Source: an uncultured Pelagibacteraceae bacterium (GTDB lineage: Bacteria > Pseudomonadota > Alphaproteobacteria > Pelagibacterales > Pelagibacteraceae). From it: 48,180 nucleotides of DNA. Position numbers and translations under genes: made by a program. This document shows, in pieces, positions 1 to 7,493 of this stretch. A model generated the notes under the pieces. That model was not told the DNA's origin. It made no database searches and worked only from the letters and a program-made list of their open reading frames with translations. Where the stretch lies: the NCBI GenBank assembly GCA_902634325.1, contig CACPJP010000005.1, forward strand, positions 1-48,180, in the 5' to 3' direction. The first letter of the stretch is position 1; each line of letters starts with the position of its first letter.

Positions 1-213
1 AACTATAATAGAATTAAGAGAATGGCTCCGGGAAAATTTATAATTCTAGGATTTGGAATCACAGAAAAAACCATTGGTAAATTTAAAAAATCTGATGCTA
101 TTGTTGTGGGATCGGCCTGTTGCAAAGCAATTGCTGATTCGATAAAGAAAAAACATAGTCCTGCCATAAAGGTCGGTAAAATGGTAAAAAGATTGAAGGA
201 AAAAATTTTATAA
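1..213 (+). CDS. trpA: Tryptophan synthase alpha subunit, C-terminal fragment
   Basis: This is the end of an open frame that enters from outside the window; the first in-frame ATG at 22 is internal. The readable 70 residues contain GFGI followed by DAIVVGSACCKAI, which matches the last beta-strand and phosphate-binding segment of TrpA (canonical GFGI...ADGVVVGSA). The enzyme cleaves indole-3-glycerol phosphate to indole and glyceraldehyde 3-phosphate and passes indole to TrpB. The gene stops 4 bp before the accD start, and trpA-accD-folC is a common alphaproteobacterial order, which supports the call. Only the C-terminal quarter is visible, so active-site residues cannot be judged. Confidence 0.85.
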   Translation, partial: NYNRIKRMAPGKFIILGFGITEKTIGKFKKSDAIVVGSACCKAIADSIKKKHSPAIKVGKMVKRLKEKIL

Positions 214-217
214 GCTT

Positions 218-1159
218 ATGAATTGGATCAGAAACTTTCTAAAACCAAAAATTAAATCTTTGTTCAGAAAAAAATCCTCGATGAAAGGTGCACCAGAACT
301 TTGGTCTACTTGTGAGTGTAAGCAACTTATTTATCGAGAAGATCTTTTTAAAAATCTTTCGGTTTGCCCTAATTGTGGTAGCCATCATAAAATTGATGCC
401 CGTTCTAGATTTTCTATTTTTTTTGACCATTCTCAATTTGAAATTTTGCCTACGCCTCTTTCTAGATTAGATGATCCTCTTAATTTTCAGGCTAAAAAAA
501 AATATTCAGATCAACTAAAAGATGCTAGAAGAAAAACAAATCAATCTGACTCGATTTTAGTGGCCTACGGTAAATTAAATGGAATGGAAGTAACTTGTGC
601 TGCCATGTCATTTGACTTTATTGGTGGGTCACTTTCACAAAATTCTGGGGAGGCATTCATAGCTGGAATTAGTAGAGCTATCGAATTTAAAACACCCTTT
701 GTAGTATTCACGGCTTCGGGAGGAGCTAGGATGCAAGAAAATCTTATGAGCTTGGTTCAAATGTCAAGGACAGTACTTGCTGTAAACGAACTTAAAAAAG
801 CTAATCTGCCCTATTTCGTGGTAATGACAAATCCTACAGCAGGAGGCGTGACGGCCTCATTTGCTGGTCTTGGCGATATAGCTATAGCAGAGCCCGGCGC
901 GACGGTGGCATTTGCTGGCGCGAGAGTTATAAAAGATACTGTAAAAGAAGAGCTACCACCGAATTTCCAACTCAGTTCTTGGATTCTTGAACACGGAGGG
1001 TTGGACATGGTTGTAGAAAGAAAATATTTGAGAGGAACGATCTCTACATTATTACAAATTCTATTGAAGAAAAAAGAAAGTCAGGTTATATCAGAAACTG
1101 AAACTGACGATGTCGAAAGCCAAATCAATCCAAAAACTTCTAAAAGTCAATCAGCATAA
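218..1159 (+). CDS. accD: Acetyl-CoA carboxylase carboxyltransferase subunit beta
   Basis: AccD pairs with AccA to transfer the carboxyl group from carboxybiotin to acetyl-CoA, making malonyl-CoA for fatty acid synthesis. The 313-aa length is normal. The N-terminus holds the zinc ribbon and the rest is the crotonase-like carboxyltransferase fold, with the conserved FTASGGARMQE segment near residues 165-175 and a glycine-rich NPTAGGVTASFA stretch near 206-217. The ribbon reads C32-E-C34 and C50-P-N-C53, so the first knuckle is CxC rather than the usual CxxC. The ATG lies 4 bp after trpA. The 3' end overlaps folC by 50 bp, indicating one transcription unit. Confidence 0.95.
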   Translation: MNWIRNFLKPKIKSLFRKKSSMKGAPELWSTCECKQLIYREDLFKNLSVCPNCGSHHKIDARSRFSIFFDHSQFEILPTPLSRLDDPLNFQAKKKYSDQLKDARRKTNQSDSILVAYGKLNGMEVTCAAMSFDFIGGSLSQNSGEAFIAGISRAIEFKTPFVVFTASGGARMQENLMSLVQMSRTVLAVNELKKANLPYFVVMTNPTAGGVTASFAGLGDIAIAEPGATVAFAGARVIKDTVKEELPPNFQLSSWILEHGGLDMVVERKYLRGTISTLLQILLKKKESQVISETETDDVESQINPKTSKSQSA

Positions 1160-2366
1160 AAAAATTTTACTTGGATTATCCCGAACCAAGAAAGCACTTC
1201 ATCATATTAACTGGAATCAAAAAACAAAATCAAAAATAGTAACTATCGGAGGCACATCTGCTAAGTTTACTATTATAAATATTTTTAAAAAAATACTTAT
1301 TAAAAACAAAAATTCTTTTGCGGCAACTTATTCTCCTCACATCAAATCGATCGCAGAGCGTATGGAGGTTAATTCAAAATTTATTAGTCTAAATCAATTA
1401 AAAAAAATTCTTAATAAAATTTATAAAATACCGGTGCGGTTGACAGAATTTGAAATGCTTTGTGTCGCTTTTGCTGAGTACATAAAGAATAAAAAGATTG
1501 AATACACATTAGGAGAATTTGGTCTTTTCGGAAGAAAAGATGCGATTCGAGCACTGTTTCCGACTCCAGATATCCATGTCATAAGTCCAATCTCGTTTGA
1601 TCATTTGCATTGGTTAAAAAATAAGAAAAGAAACCTTAAGACCTTAAAAGAAATTGTTTACGAAAAAACTTCTTTTTTAAAGGCAAAAAGAATCTATATA
1701 GCAAAACAGGATTCGGATTCCTTAAAATTTATTAAATATTATTTAAAAAATAAAAAATGTTTTTATTATGGAAGAGATTTTTGGTTGAAGAAAAAAAAAG
1801 GAAAGTATTTTTATCAAGATAGAAAACAAAGCTTTATTATAAATTCTAACCTTTTAGGAGACTTTATGTATGAAAATGCTGTGTTAGCCATAAAAATTGC
1901 AATTGATGAAGGTATTTCGCCATCAATTATCAAGAAGTCTCTAAAAAACATAACAATGCCTGGTCGAATGCAGGAAATAAAATCTGGAAGATTAAGAAAA
2001 GGTTTGCCTAAATCTACTTTGATTTTTGCTGATGGGGGGCACAATTCATTAAGTTCAAAATCTGTATGTACTGCTTTGTCGAGTAAATATAAAAATAAGG
2101 ATCTTTATGCTATTATTTCAATGATATCATCTAAAGATCCCTCTTCGTTTTTAAAACCATTTAAAAGTTTTAAAAAAATATTTTTTGTGAATATGAAACA
2201 AAGTAATATCTATCCAAAAGAATCTTTAAATAAGATTTCAAAAAAGTTAAATATTCCTAGCGCTGTTTCTAAAGATTGTTATGAGGCCATCAAAACTGTT
2301 AGTGAGAAGAAAAATGCAATTTTTCTTATCACGGGATCTTTTTATTATTTACAGGAAATAATTTGA
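1110..2366 (+). CDS. folC: FolC-like dihydrofolate/folylpolyglutamate synthase, divergent P-loop
   Basis: By position (after accD, convergent with trxA) and architecture this is FolC, a Mur-ligase-fold enzyme that adds glutamate to dihydropteroate and folates. Supporting blocks are VTIGGTSAKFT (canonical VAGTNGKGST), YSPHIKSIAERM (canonical TSPHL...ER), EFGLFGRKDA (canonical EVGLGGRLDATN), SFDHLHWL and the C-terminal ADGGHN (canonical DGAHNP). The P-loop has lost both inner glycines (A51 and F53 replace G) but keeps K52. The region is very Lys/Ile rich. The start was chosen because IQKLLKVNQHKK aligns with the usual FolC N-terminus, even though it overlaps accD by 50 bp. It could be a diverged functional FolC or a decaying copy; an intact 418-aa frame argues for function. 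Confidence 0.8.
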   Translation: MSKAKSIQKLLKVNQHKKILLGLSRTKKALHHINWNQKTKSKIVTIGGTSAKFTIINIFKKILIKNKNSFAATYSPHIKSIAERMEVNSKFISLNQLKKILNKIYKIPVRLTEFEMLCVAFAEYIKNKKIEYTLGEFGLFGRKDAIRALFPTPDIHVISPISFDHLHWLKNKKRNLKTLKEIVYEKTSFLKAKRIYIAKQDSDSLKFIKYYLKNKKCFYYGRDFWLKKKKGKYFYQDRKQSFIINSNLLGDFMYENAVLAIKIAIDEGISPSIIKKSLKNITMPGRMQEIKSGRLRKGLPKSTLIFADGGHNSLSSKSVCTALSSKYKNKDLYAIISMISSKDPSSFLKPFKSFKKIFFVNMKQSNIYPKESLNKISKKLNIPSAVSKDCYEAIKTVSEKKNAIFLITGSFYYLQEII

Positions 2367-2374
2367 AATATTAT

Positions 2375-2689
2375 TTAAAGGTGTTTTTTTATTACGCTCG
2401 AAATTTTAGAATGTTCTTGAAAACCAACAATAGTTTCAACATGTTTTCCATCTTTATAAAGATATAGGGTTGGAATTGATCTGATACCCTCGGCGGTTGG
2501 AATATTAGGCTGTGAATCCAAATCGTGCTTGAGAATTTTACATTCTTTTATTTCGTCAGAAATACTTTCAAGAACAGGTGCTAAGGCCTTACAAGGTGAG
2601 CACCATGACGCCCAGAAATCTACCAGAACTAATTTATTTTCGCTTATTAATTTTTTAAACGTTTCATCTGTTGAAGTTATTGTAGCCAT
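2375..2689 (-). CDS. trxA: Thioredoxin
   Basis: A 104-aa cytoplasmic thioredoxin, the dithiol reductant for ribonucleotide reductase, Msr enzymes and others. VDFWASWCSPCK contains the redox pair C30/C33, and IRSIPTLYLYKDG carries the cis-proline that closes the active site. The pair is CSPC rather than the standard CGPC, a variant seen in some thioredoxins that may shift redox potential. It converges with folC (8 bp apart), the normal alphaproteobacterial arrangement. In many relatives addA and addB lie directly upstream of trxA; here a DNA-processing island starts instead. A promoter places the transcript start close to the ATG, so this mRNA may be leaderless. Confidence 0.96.
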   Translation of the reverse strand: MATITSTDETFKKLISENKLVLVDFWASWCSPCKALAPVLESISDEIKECKILKHDLDSQPNIPTAEGIRSIPTLYLYKDGKHVETIVGFQEHSKISSVIKKHL

Positions 2690-2696
2690 AACATTC

Positions 2697-2724
2697 TAAA
2701 TAAGGTTTTTTTTCAAAAAGTCAA
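2697..2724 (-). promoter_or_regulatory. Predicted sigma70-type promoter of trxA
   Basis: Read on the minus strand, TTGACT (2719-2724) and TATTTA (2697-2702) are separated by 16 bp. Transcription would start near 2690, next to the trxA ATG at 2689. No Shine-Dalgarno sequence precedes the ATG, so a leaderless message fits. This is prediction from consensus only. Confidence 0.4.
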
Positions 2725-2762
2725 TTCATCATTTAACTTTTAAACAGAAATTAATTTTCATT

Positions 2763-2788
2763 TTGACATGAGGAAAGATTAATATAAT
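2763..2788 (+). promoter_or_regulatory. Possible promoter of the exonuclease gene
   Basis: A consensus -10 box TATAAT sits at 2783-2788, 13 bp before the ATG. A TTGACA occurs at 2763-2768, but the 14-bp spacer is too short for a standard promoter, so the -10 may act alone or with a shifted -35. The expected leader is about 5-8 nt with no clear ribosome binding site. Confidence 0.35.
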
Positions 2789-2801
2789 TTAGTCCACTCT
2801 T

Positions 2802-3458
2802 ATGAAGTGGAAGAAAAAATTTCAATATCCAGAATCGACCAAAACATTACAAAAAAGCTTTAAATCAAAGATTCCTTCGGTTTCTTTAATTCTGAAAGAG
2901 ACAATGCCAGAAGAAAAAAAAATCGCTCTTAAAAATTGGATAGAACGAGTAGGAAAGACAGAAGCCGATAAAATTAAGATTGATGCTTCTAAAAGAGGAG
3001 ATTTAATGCACGGTTATATTGAAAAATTTCTTAAAAAAGAAAACTTAAAAACTCAAGAAGGAACAGACAAAGCCTATGAGATGGCTAAAGTTATTATAAA
3101 AAACGGTTTAGAGAACAATCTGGAGGAAATTTGGAAAACGGAGGCTGTTCTATATTTTCCAGATCGCTACCTAGGGATCACTGATTTAGTTGGAATTATG
3201 AATTCAAAAACCACAATCATTGATTACAAGCAAAGTAATAATCCCAAACAAGAGAAGTATTGTGACGATTATTTTCTACAATTAGCAGCCTATATTTTGG
3301 CACACGATAAGGTTTACAATACAAAAATTTCTCAAGGTATCATCCTCTTGGCAACGGAAAGTTTCATGTTTCAAAGATTTGTTTTGGACGGGGAAAAATT
3401 AGAAAAATATAAAAACCTGTTTTTGGAAAGGATTGATCAATATTATAAAAAATTATAG
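2802..3458 (+). CDS. PD-(D/E)XK exonuclease, MGME1/phage type
   Basis: This 218-aa protein has the layout of the RecB-like PD-(D/E)XK exonucleases found in MGME1 and in marine tailed phages. PSVSLIL near residues 25-31 resembles their N-terminal PSVTTIL motif. RGDLMH (65-70) matches the conserved RGxxxH. The catalytic core is E114, D128 in GITDLVG, D141/K143 in IIDYKQS, and Q160 in LQLAAY. Such enzymes degrade DNA from free ends. It opens the DNA-processing block and converges with rmuC, overlapping its stop by 6 bp. It sits where addA would be expected in many alphaproteobacteria. The fold is well supported; the biological substrate is unknown. Phage ancestry is inference from the motif resemblance. 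Confidence 0.8.
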   Translation: MKWKKKFQYPESTKTLQKSFKSKIPSVSLILKETMPEEKKIALKNWIERVGKTEADKIKIDASKRGDLMHGYIEKFLKKENLKTQEGTDKAYEMAKVIIKNGLENNLEEIWKTEAVLYFPDRYLGITDLVGIMNSKTTIIDYKQSNNPKQEKYCDDYFLQLAAYILAHDKVYNTKISQGIILLATESFMFQRFVLDGEKLEKYKNLFLERIDQYYKKL

Positions 3459-4592
3459 CTTAACTACTTTTTTAACTTCTGGGTCTTCTAATTCATGAAC
3501 TTCGGCTTCCTCGTCTAATATTTCAGTAATATCTTTTCCTGTAACACCGTGATCATGAAGTTTTTTGACTTTGTTCTCAAAGCTTTGAGGACTTCCAAAA
3601 AGATTATTAATTAAATTTTTCAAGCTCTTCTGGTGAGTATTATAACTTGTAATGGCACTTTTAACATTCGATTTAATCCCAGCATATTTATCTAGAATTT
3701 CTTCTGCAAGTTTAGTGATTTTTCCAACTTCCTTAACCTGTTTGATCTGGTTTTTAGTTTCTTGAATATTGCTTAAAATGGCAAGCATCGTTAAGGGTCC
3801 TGCTAACAAAATTCTTTTCTTAATACAAAAATCTAAAATTTCTTCATCGTTCTCGAGTACTGATAAATAAACCTGATCGAAAGGCATAAAACAAATTACA
3901 TATTTAAATGCTTCTTTCTTAATACTGTGAATTTTTGTGTACTCTTTTTTTGACAAGTCTTGAATGTGTTTTCTAACAGAAGAAATATGAGCTTTTAGAT
4001 GTTTGGCTCTCATATTTGGGTCTTTTTCGTTACAATAGCTTTTGAAGTTGGTTAGGCTAACTTTACAATCTGCCACAACTTTTTGTTCATTAGGAAGTGA
4101 AATGATGTAATCTGGAATTTGTATTTTTATATCACCTTCTGGATCCGAGCTTTTTTCTCCTTTACTCTTTTGAAAACCATTTTTTCCTTCTGGGAAACCA
4201 GATTTCAAAAGTAGATCGTTCAATTTTTTTTCGTTATAATTTCCTTGAAATTTGAAATCCCCTATTAGTTTGTCATGAAAATCCTTGTAATCGTTAACAA
4301 CTTCTTTGTAATTTGAAATAGATTCTTCGCTTATTTTTCGATATGCGTTTACATCTCCGATTAATTTCAGCTGATCTTTTTTATCCGTTTCTAAAGAATC
4401 AATTCGACCTTTAGCAGTGTTTAATTGTTCGGACAAAGATCTCACTTCTGCATCGGATTTTATAAAATCTGGGTGATTTTTAATTTCTTCAATCTCATTG
4501 TCTTTTTTTTTAAATTTTAAAAAATAAAGAACTAGTGCAACAATAATTATTGCCTGTATGACTGATAATAAAATTAAATAACTATTTTCCAT
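3453..4592 (-). CDS. rmuC: RmuC family DNA recombination protein
   Basis: RmuC proteins are inner-membrane-anchored putative nucleases linked to DNA recombination and rearrangement control. The 379-aa protein begins with one hydrophobic helix (about residues 5-25), followed by a coiled-coil region (about 30-110). It then has the PD-(D/E)XK-type domain with D161 in IPDYII and D175-C-K177 in VADCKVSL (canonical DSKVSL). The C-terminal blocks IKKEAFKYVICFMPFD and ILLAGPLTMLAIL are typical. It is the last gene of the leftward operon, 8 bp after the 198-aa gene. Housekeeping RmuC exists in many proteobacteria, so it could be a resident gene captured by the operon rather than a dedicated component. 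Confidence 0.88.
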   Translation of the reverse strand: MENSYLILLSVIQAIIIVALVLYFLKFKKKDNEIEEIKNHPDFIKSDAEVRSLSEQLNTAKGRIDSLETDKKDQLKLIGDVNAYRKISEESISNYKEVVNDYKDFHDKLIGDFKFQGNYNEKKLNDLLLKSGFPEGKNGFQKSKGEKSSDPEGDIKIQIPDYIISLPNEQKVVADCKVSLTNFKSYCNEKDPNMRAKHLKAHISSVRKHIQDLSKKEYTKIHSIKKEAFKYVICFMPFDQVYLSVLENDEEILDFCIKKRILLAGPLTMLAILSNIQETKNQIKQVKEVGKITKLAEEILDKYAGIKSNVKSAITSYNTHQKSLKNLINNLFGSPQSFENKVKKLHDHGVTGKDITEILDEEAEVHELEDPEVKKVVKL

Positions 4593-4600
4593 TTTTTAAT

Positions 4601-5197
4601 TTAATTTTTTTGAAAAACCCCTTTTTTTAATTTTTCATTTACTTCAGATTTAGATTTTTCTTTATCTAAAACTGATCGTACTAATTTTCTATTGGTATAA
4701 ACCCCTGTATTTTCTGCAACTTTTTCAGCTATTGAAGTTTTGGTTTCTTCTTTTTTGTCTGCTTGATTAAATACTTTAATAATTTCTCTTTTCTTTTCCT
4801 TAAGAGCTTTTCGTCCGGGAAGAGAGTTATTATTATTTCTTAAATTCTCAATAATTTCCTTAACTTTTTCAGAACTAGGTTTGTAAAAATAATTTGGGTC
4901 GCATCCAAAACTTCCAACCCTACCAAAAGTTTTCATCTTTATACCATTGTTTTTTGCAAACCTTACCAGATTTCTGGTTTCTTCATCTATAGCCGCTCCT
5001 TTTTCTTTTAAAAAACTTATAAGCTGATCAAAATTAAGAAGGCCGCTTTCTCTAATTTCTTTTTCAATTAATTTTTTTCTATGTGCCGGCCAAAGTTTTC
5101 TTAATTCTCTATATGTATAATTTTTGCCAACCACATTTAATTCTTTTTCCAAAGACTTTTTGTTTAATGTTTGAGGGTTTTCTGATATTTCCTTCAT
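4601..5197 (-). CDS. Hypothetical protein, 198 aa, Lys/Glu-rich
   Basis: I do not recognise this family. It is charged, soluble and mostly helical in appearance, with no signal peptide or membrane segment. One distinctive conserved-looking stretch, FGRVGSFGCDPNYFYKP, lies around residues 92-108, between an N-terminal half with YRELRKLWPAHRKKL and a very charged C-terminal half. It starts 3 bp after the stop of the metallopeptidase fusion gene and ends 8 bp before rmuC, so it is almost certainly co-transcribed and probably made in proportion. A role as substrate, adaptor or nucleic-acid-binding partner is possible but unproven. Confidence 0.7.
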   Translation of the reverse strand: MKEISENPQTLNKKSLEKELNVVGKNYTYRELRKLWPAHRKKLIEKEIRESGLLNFDQLISFLKEKGAAIDEETRNLVRFAKNNGIKMKTFGRVGSFGCDPNYFYKPSSEKVKEIIENLRNNNNSLPGRKALKEKKREIIKVFNQADKKEETKTSIAEKVAENTGVYTNRKLVRSVLDKEKSKSEVNEKLKKGVFQKN

Positions 5198-5200
5198 ATT

Positions 5201-6805
5201 TTAATGTATTCTATGTCTATTTTCCCATTCTTTTGAAAATCTACCAACCTTTGAATTTTTATCAAGTGCTTGTTCCAGCATCCAAGTCAGAAGGTCTGAG
5301 AAATTTCTCTCTCCGTCTCTACTTCCAGTAGCATGACCTAATTCATGCATAAACGTTGATAACATTTTTCCAAAAGAAGATTTGAAGAGGCTCTCGTGTA
5401 AATAAACGAGCTTATTATTGTAGGTGCCTGAATCATCCTTCAATTGTCCTAGCAAATCTTTGCATTTGATGCTTTTGAACTTAACTTCGTAAAGATTTTC
5501 GTCTTCGCTAGTATCAAATAGTTGTGAAAAGCTCGGAGAAATTTCCTTAATAGCTTTAAAACAAAAATCTACAGATGCTCTTTGTTTTTTGGACAAATCT
5601 TTCGTTTTTGTATTTTTAATTCTCTTTTCAGAGTTTGCTTTATTTCTTATAAAAGCGTCTAGTGAGCTTTCCACGCCAAATGCAGAAAAATAGCTAGGAA
5701 GCATAATTTTGTTCTTCTTTTTTTTCTTATCTCTTTTTAGAATATAACCCTGTGTTGATGTACTGTACCAATCGGACCAGGATATTGAAGATGAATACCT
5801 GAACTTAGACTCAGAGATGTATTCTTTTCCAAAAATTTTCTGCATTTCTGGGTCATCCTTTAAGCGAGAGTAGCTGTGAGATGCAATTGAAGAAAGAAGA
5901 GGATGACCCTTTTTCCAAACAGCTTTTGATTTACGAAGTATATAATAAATAGCATCATTACCTTCCATGGAATAAAAACCAGATCTTGAAAAAATACTAA
6001 AAAATGTACTTTGAACCTTATCTGAAAAGGCGTTTCTGTCTCGATCACTCTTGGTTCTTTTTTCCAAAGCTGCATAAGGTTTTTTTATGTTTATTACAAC
6101 GGGTATGTCTTTTATGTCTACACGTTTTAGACCCCTATAGAAGCCAAAACCATTCTTGGTTTTTGATTCATACACTTCAATCTCATTATATTCATGAAGT
6201 TTTTTTCCTAATAATTTGTTTTGGTTGTGAAAAAAATTTAACATTCCAAATTCAAAAGCTTTTTTTAGTTTTTTTGAAATGGTTTTTACTATAAAAAAGC
6301 AGCCTGGTTGCTTGTTTATTTTAAAGTAGTGGTAAATTAGTGGTCTTAATTTTGTTTCCGGATCTTCATTGCCAATTCCAATAATTAGTGCATCCTCACC
6401 AGAGATGTTGACTGGGTTTTGGATTCCCCTTTTGTAAAGGTCTGAATAGCATTTTTTTGCTCCCTCACCCATTTTCCCAATTAAATCATTCTCTGATTCT
6501 TGTTTTGTTGAACCAATATAATATAATTTTTTTAGAGAAAAAAACGTTGGAGAAAATACGGTTATAAGATCATTCTTAATTTCAATTTTAATTTTATCAA
6601 TTTTTACTTTTGCTTCAACGCATGAGTCTCGGAAATTTTGCAAGATATCTCTAGAAATTTGTTCTTCTGTCCAAGGTTCACTTCCCCAAGAATTTGTAAC
6701 TGCTGACTCCATGGATTTTAAGTATGTTGCTTTTGAAATTCCATCAATCTCTAAGAGCAGATCTTTGTATTGCTCGATAGTTTTTTGATTTATAAGTTCG
6801 CTCAT
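5201..6805 (-). CDS. GHKL-ATPase-like domain fused to a HELGH zinc metallopeptidase
   Basis: A 534-aa two-part protein. The N-terminal 150 residues resemble the GHKL (Hsp90/MutL/MORC) fold. ISRDILQNFRD (50-60) fits the ATP-binding N-box with N57, and LIGKMGEGAKKC (108-119) fits the glycine-rich lid box of paraMORC-type proteins. The usual DxGxG box is not evident (VFSPTFF occupies that place), so nucleotide binding is uncertain. The middle is unrecognised. The C-terminus carries HELGHATG with H487, E488, H491 and a downstream D497/F502 pattern resembling minigluzincin-type peptidases. No signal peptide, so it is cytoplasmic. It sits between 180-aa and 198-aa unknown genes with 3-8 bp spacing. 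The metallopeptidase call is firm; the GHKL call is moderate; the substrate is unknown. Confidence 0.75.
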   Translation of the reverse strand: MSELINQKTIEQYKDLLLEIDGISKATYLKSMESAVTNSWGSEPWTEEQISRDILQNFRDSCVEAKVKIDKIKIEIKNDLITVFSPTFFSLKKLYYIGSTKQESENDLIGKMGEGAKKCYSDLYKRGIQNPVNISGEDALIIGIGNEDPETKLRPLIYHYFKINKQPGCFFIVKTISKKLKKAFEFGMLNFFHNQNKLLGKKLHEYNEIEVYESKTKNGFGFYRGLKRVDIKDIPVVINIKKPYAALEKRTKSDRDRNAFSDKVQSTFFSIFSRSGFYSMEGNDAIYYILRKSKAVWKKGHPLLSSIASHSYSRLKDDPEMQKIFGKEYISESKFRYSSSISWSDWYSTSTQGYILKRDKKKKKNKIMLPSYFSAFGVESSLDAFIRNKANSEKRIKNTKTKDLSKKQRASVDFCFKAIKEISPSFSQLFDTSEDENLYEVKFKSIKCKDLLGQLKDDSGTYNNKLVYLHESLFKSSFGKMLSTFMHELGHATGSRDGERNFSDLLTWMLEQALDKNSKVGRFSKEWENRHRIH

Positions 6806-6813
6806 TTTATCTC

Positions 6814-7356
6814 CTAATGTATTGTTTTTTCTTTTTTATCTTTTTCTTCTTTGGTAATAGTTTTATTGTCCTCTCTCCATTCAGGGCAGTTCTCAGCTAA
6901 AAATTCTTTATGATTTGAGATGATTTGTTTCTCGACTTCTGCTACAGCAGTTCGATAACTAAAATAAGGTAGGCTGTAGATCATTCGTTGCTGAATGTAG
7001 AATAACAAATAATACCAAGGATAAAATCCGTAGCATCCTGCCGAATCAGCTGTTTTCTCAAAATTTTTTGCGATTTGCTTTGCTATACGTTCCACTCTTT
7101 TCTTCTCATCATAGTCATTAGCTAATTTTCTTGTTTTTAGAGGTATAACATTGCTTGGTAAGATGCCGTTTCCAACGTGAGTGTTTTCTGTGCTGTTAAA
7201 GTTAAAAAGGCTATAATTAATAGGTCCACCCTGTTCTTCCTTTTCTTCTGCTTTTGTTGTTGAAGCAGCTTGCCTGGCTAATCGCTCATTAAGAGACAGC
7301 TTTTTTTTCTTGAATAGCCTATTCATCAACATCTTTATCCCAATTTTTATATCCAT
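6814..7356 (-). CDS. Hypothetical protein, 180 aa
   Basis: I do not recognise this protein. The N-terminal third is basic and low in complexity (LFKKKKLSLNERLARQAA). The middle contains GNGILPSNVIPLKTRK. An aromatic segment with GCYGFYPWYYLLFYIQQ near residues 108-124 could be a buried helix or a weak membrane-associated helix. The tail is Lys/Glu-rich. It ends 8 bp before the metallopeptidase fusion and its start overlaps a 48-aa reading frame by 10 bp, typical of translational coupling. It may be a partner of the downstream fusion, but the sequence gives no function. Confidence 0.65.
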   Translation of the reverse strand: MDIKIGIKMLMNRLFKKKKLSLNERLARQAASTTKAEEKEEQGGPINYSLFNFNSTENTHVGNGILPSNVIPLKTRKLANDYDEKKRVERIAKQIAKNFEKTADSAGCYGFYPWYYLLFYIQQRMIYSLPYFSYRTAVAEVEKQIISNHKEFLAENCPEWREDNKTITKEEKDKKEKTIH

Positions 7357-7493
7357 AATTTTTTTAATCTGGACTCTACCGGATTAAATATAGGAATTTC
7401 GTTTTTGTGCAATTCCTTGTACTTAACCCTTAGAGTTTCAAGTTGTTTTTCAACTCCGATAAGAGCTTTGTTAATTATTTTTTCTACTCTCAT
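7347..7493 (-). CDS. Possible 48-aa protein in the leftward operon
   Basis: A short frame beginning ATG AGA GTA GAA encodes 48 residues, ending KKLWI. It fills the gap between the ribbon-helix-helix gene (23-bp overlap at its start) and the 180-aa gene (10-bp overlap at its end), which is how translationally coupled genes are packed elsewhere in this window. The product is charged, helical, with KQLETLRVKYKELHK resembling a short coiled coil. There is no separate Shine-Dalgarno sequence. It is too short to assign and might be non-coding. Confidence 0.45.
   Translation of the reverse strand: MRVEKIINKALIGVEKQLETLRVKYKELHKNEIPIFNPVESRLKKLWI

Noticed and set aside
811-1008. Antisense 65-aa open frame inside accD
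   Set aside because: A shadow of the strongly conserved accD coding sequence; composition and motifs fit only the plus strand. The same holds for antisense frames in ahcY, polA, the RND pump and azgA.
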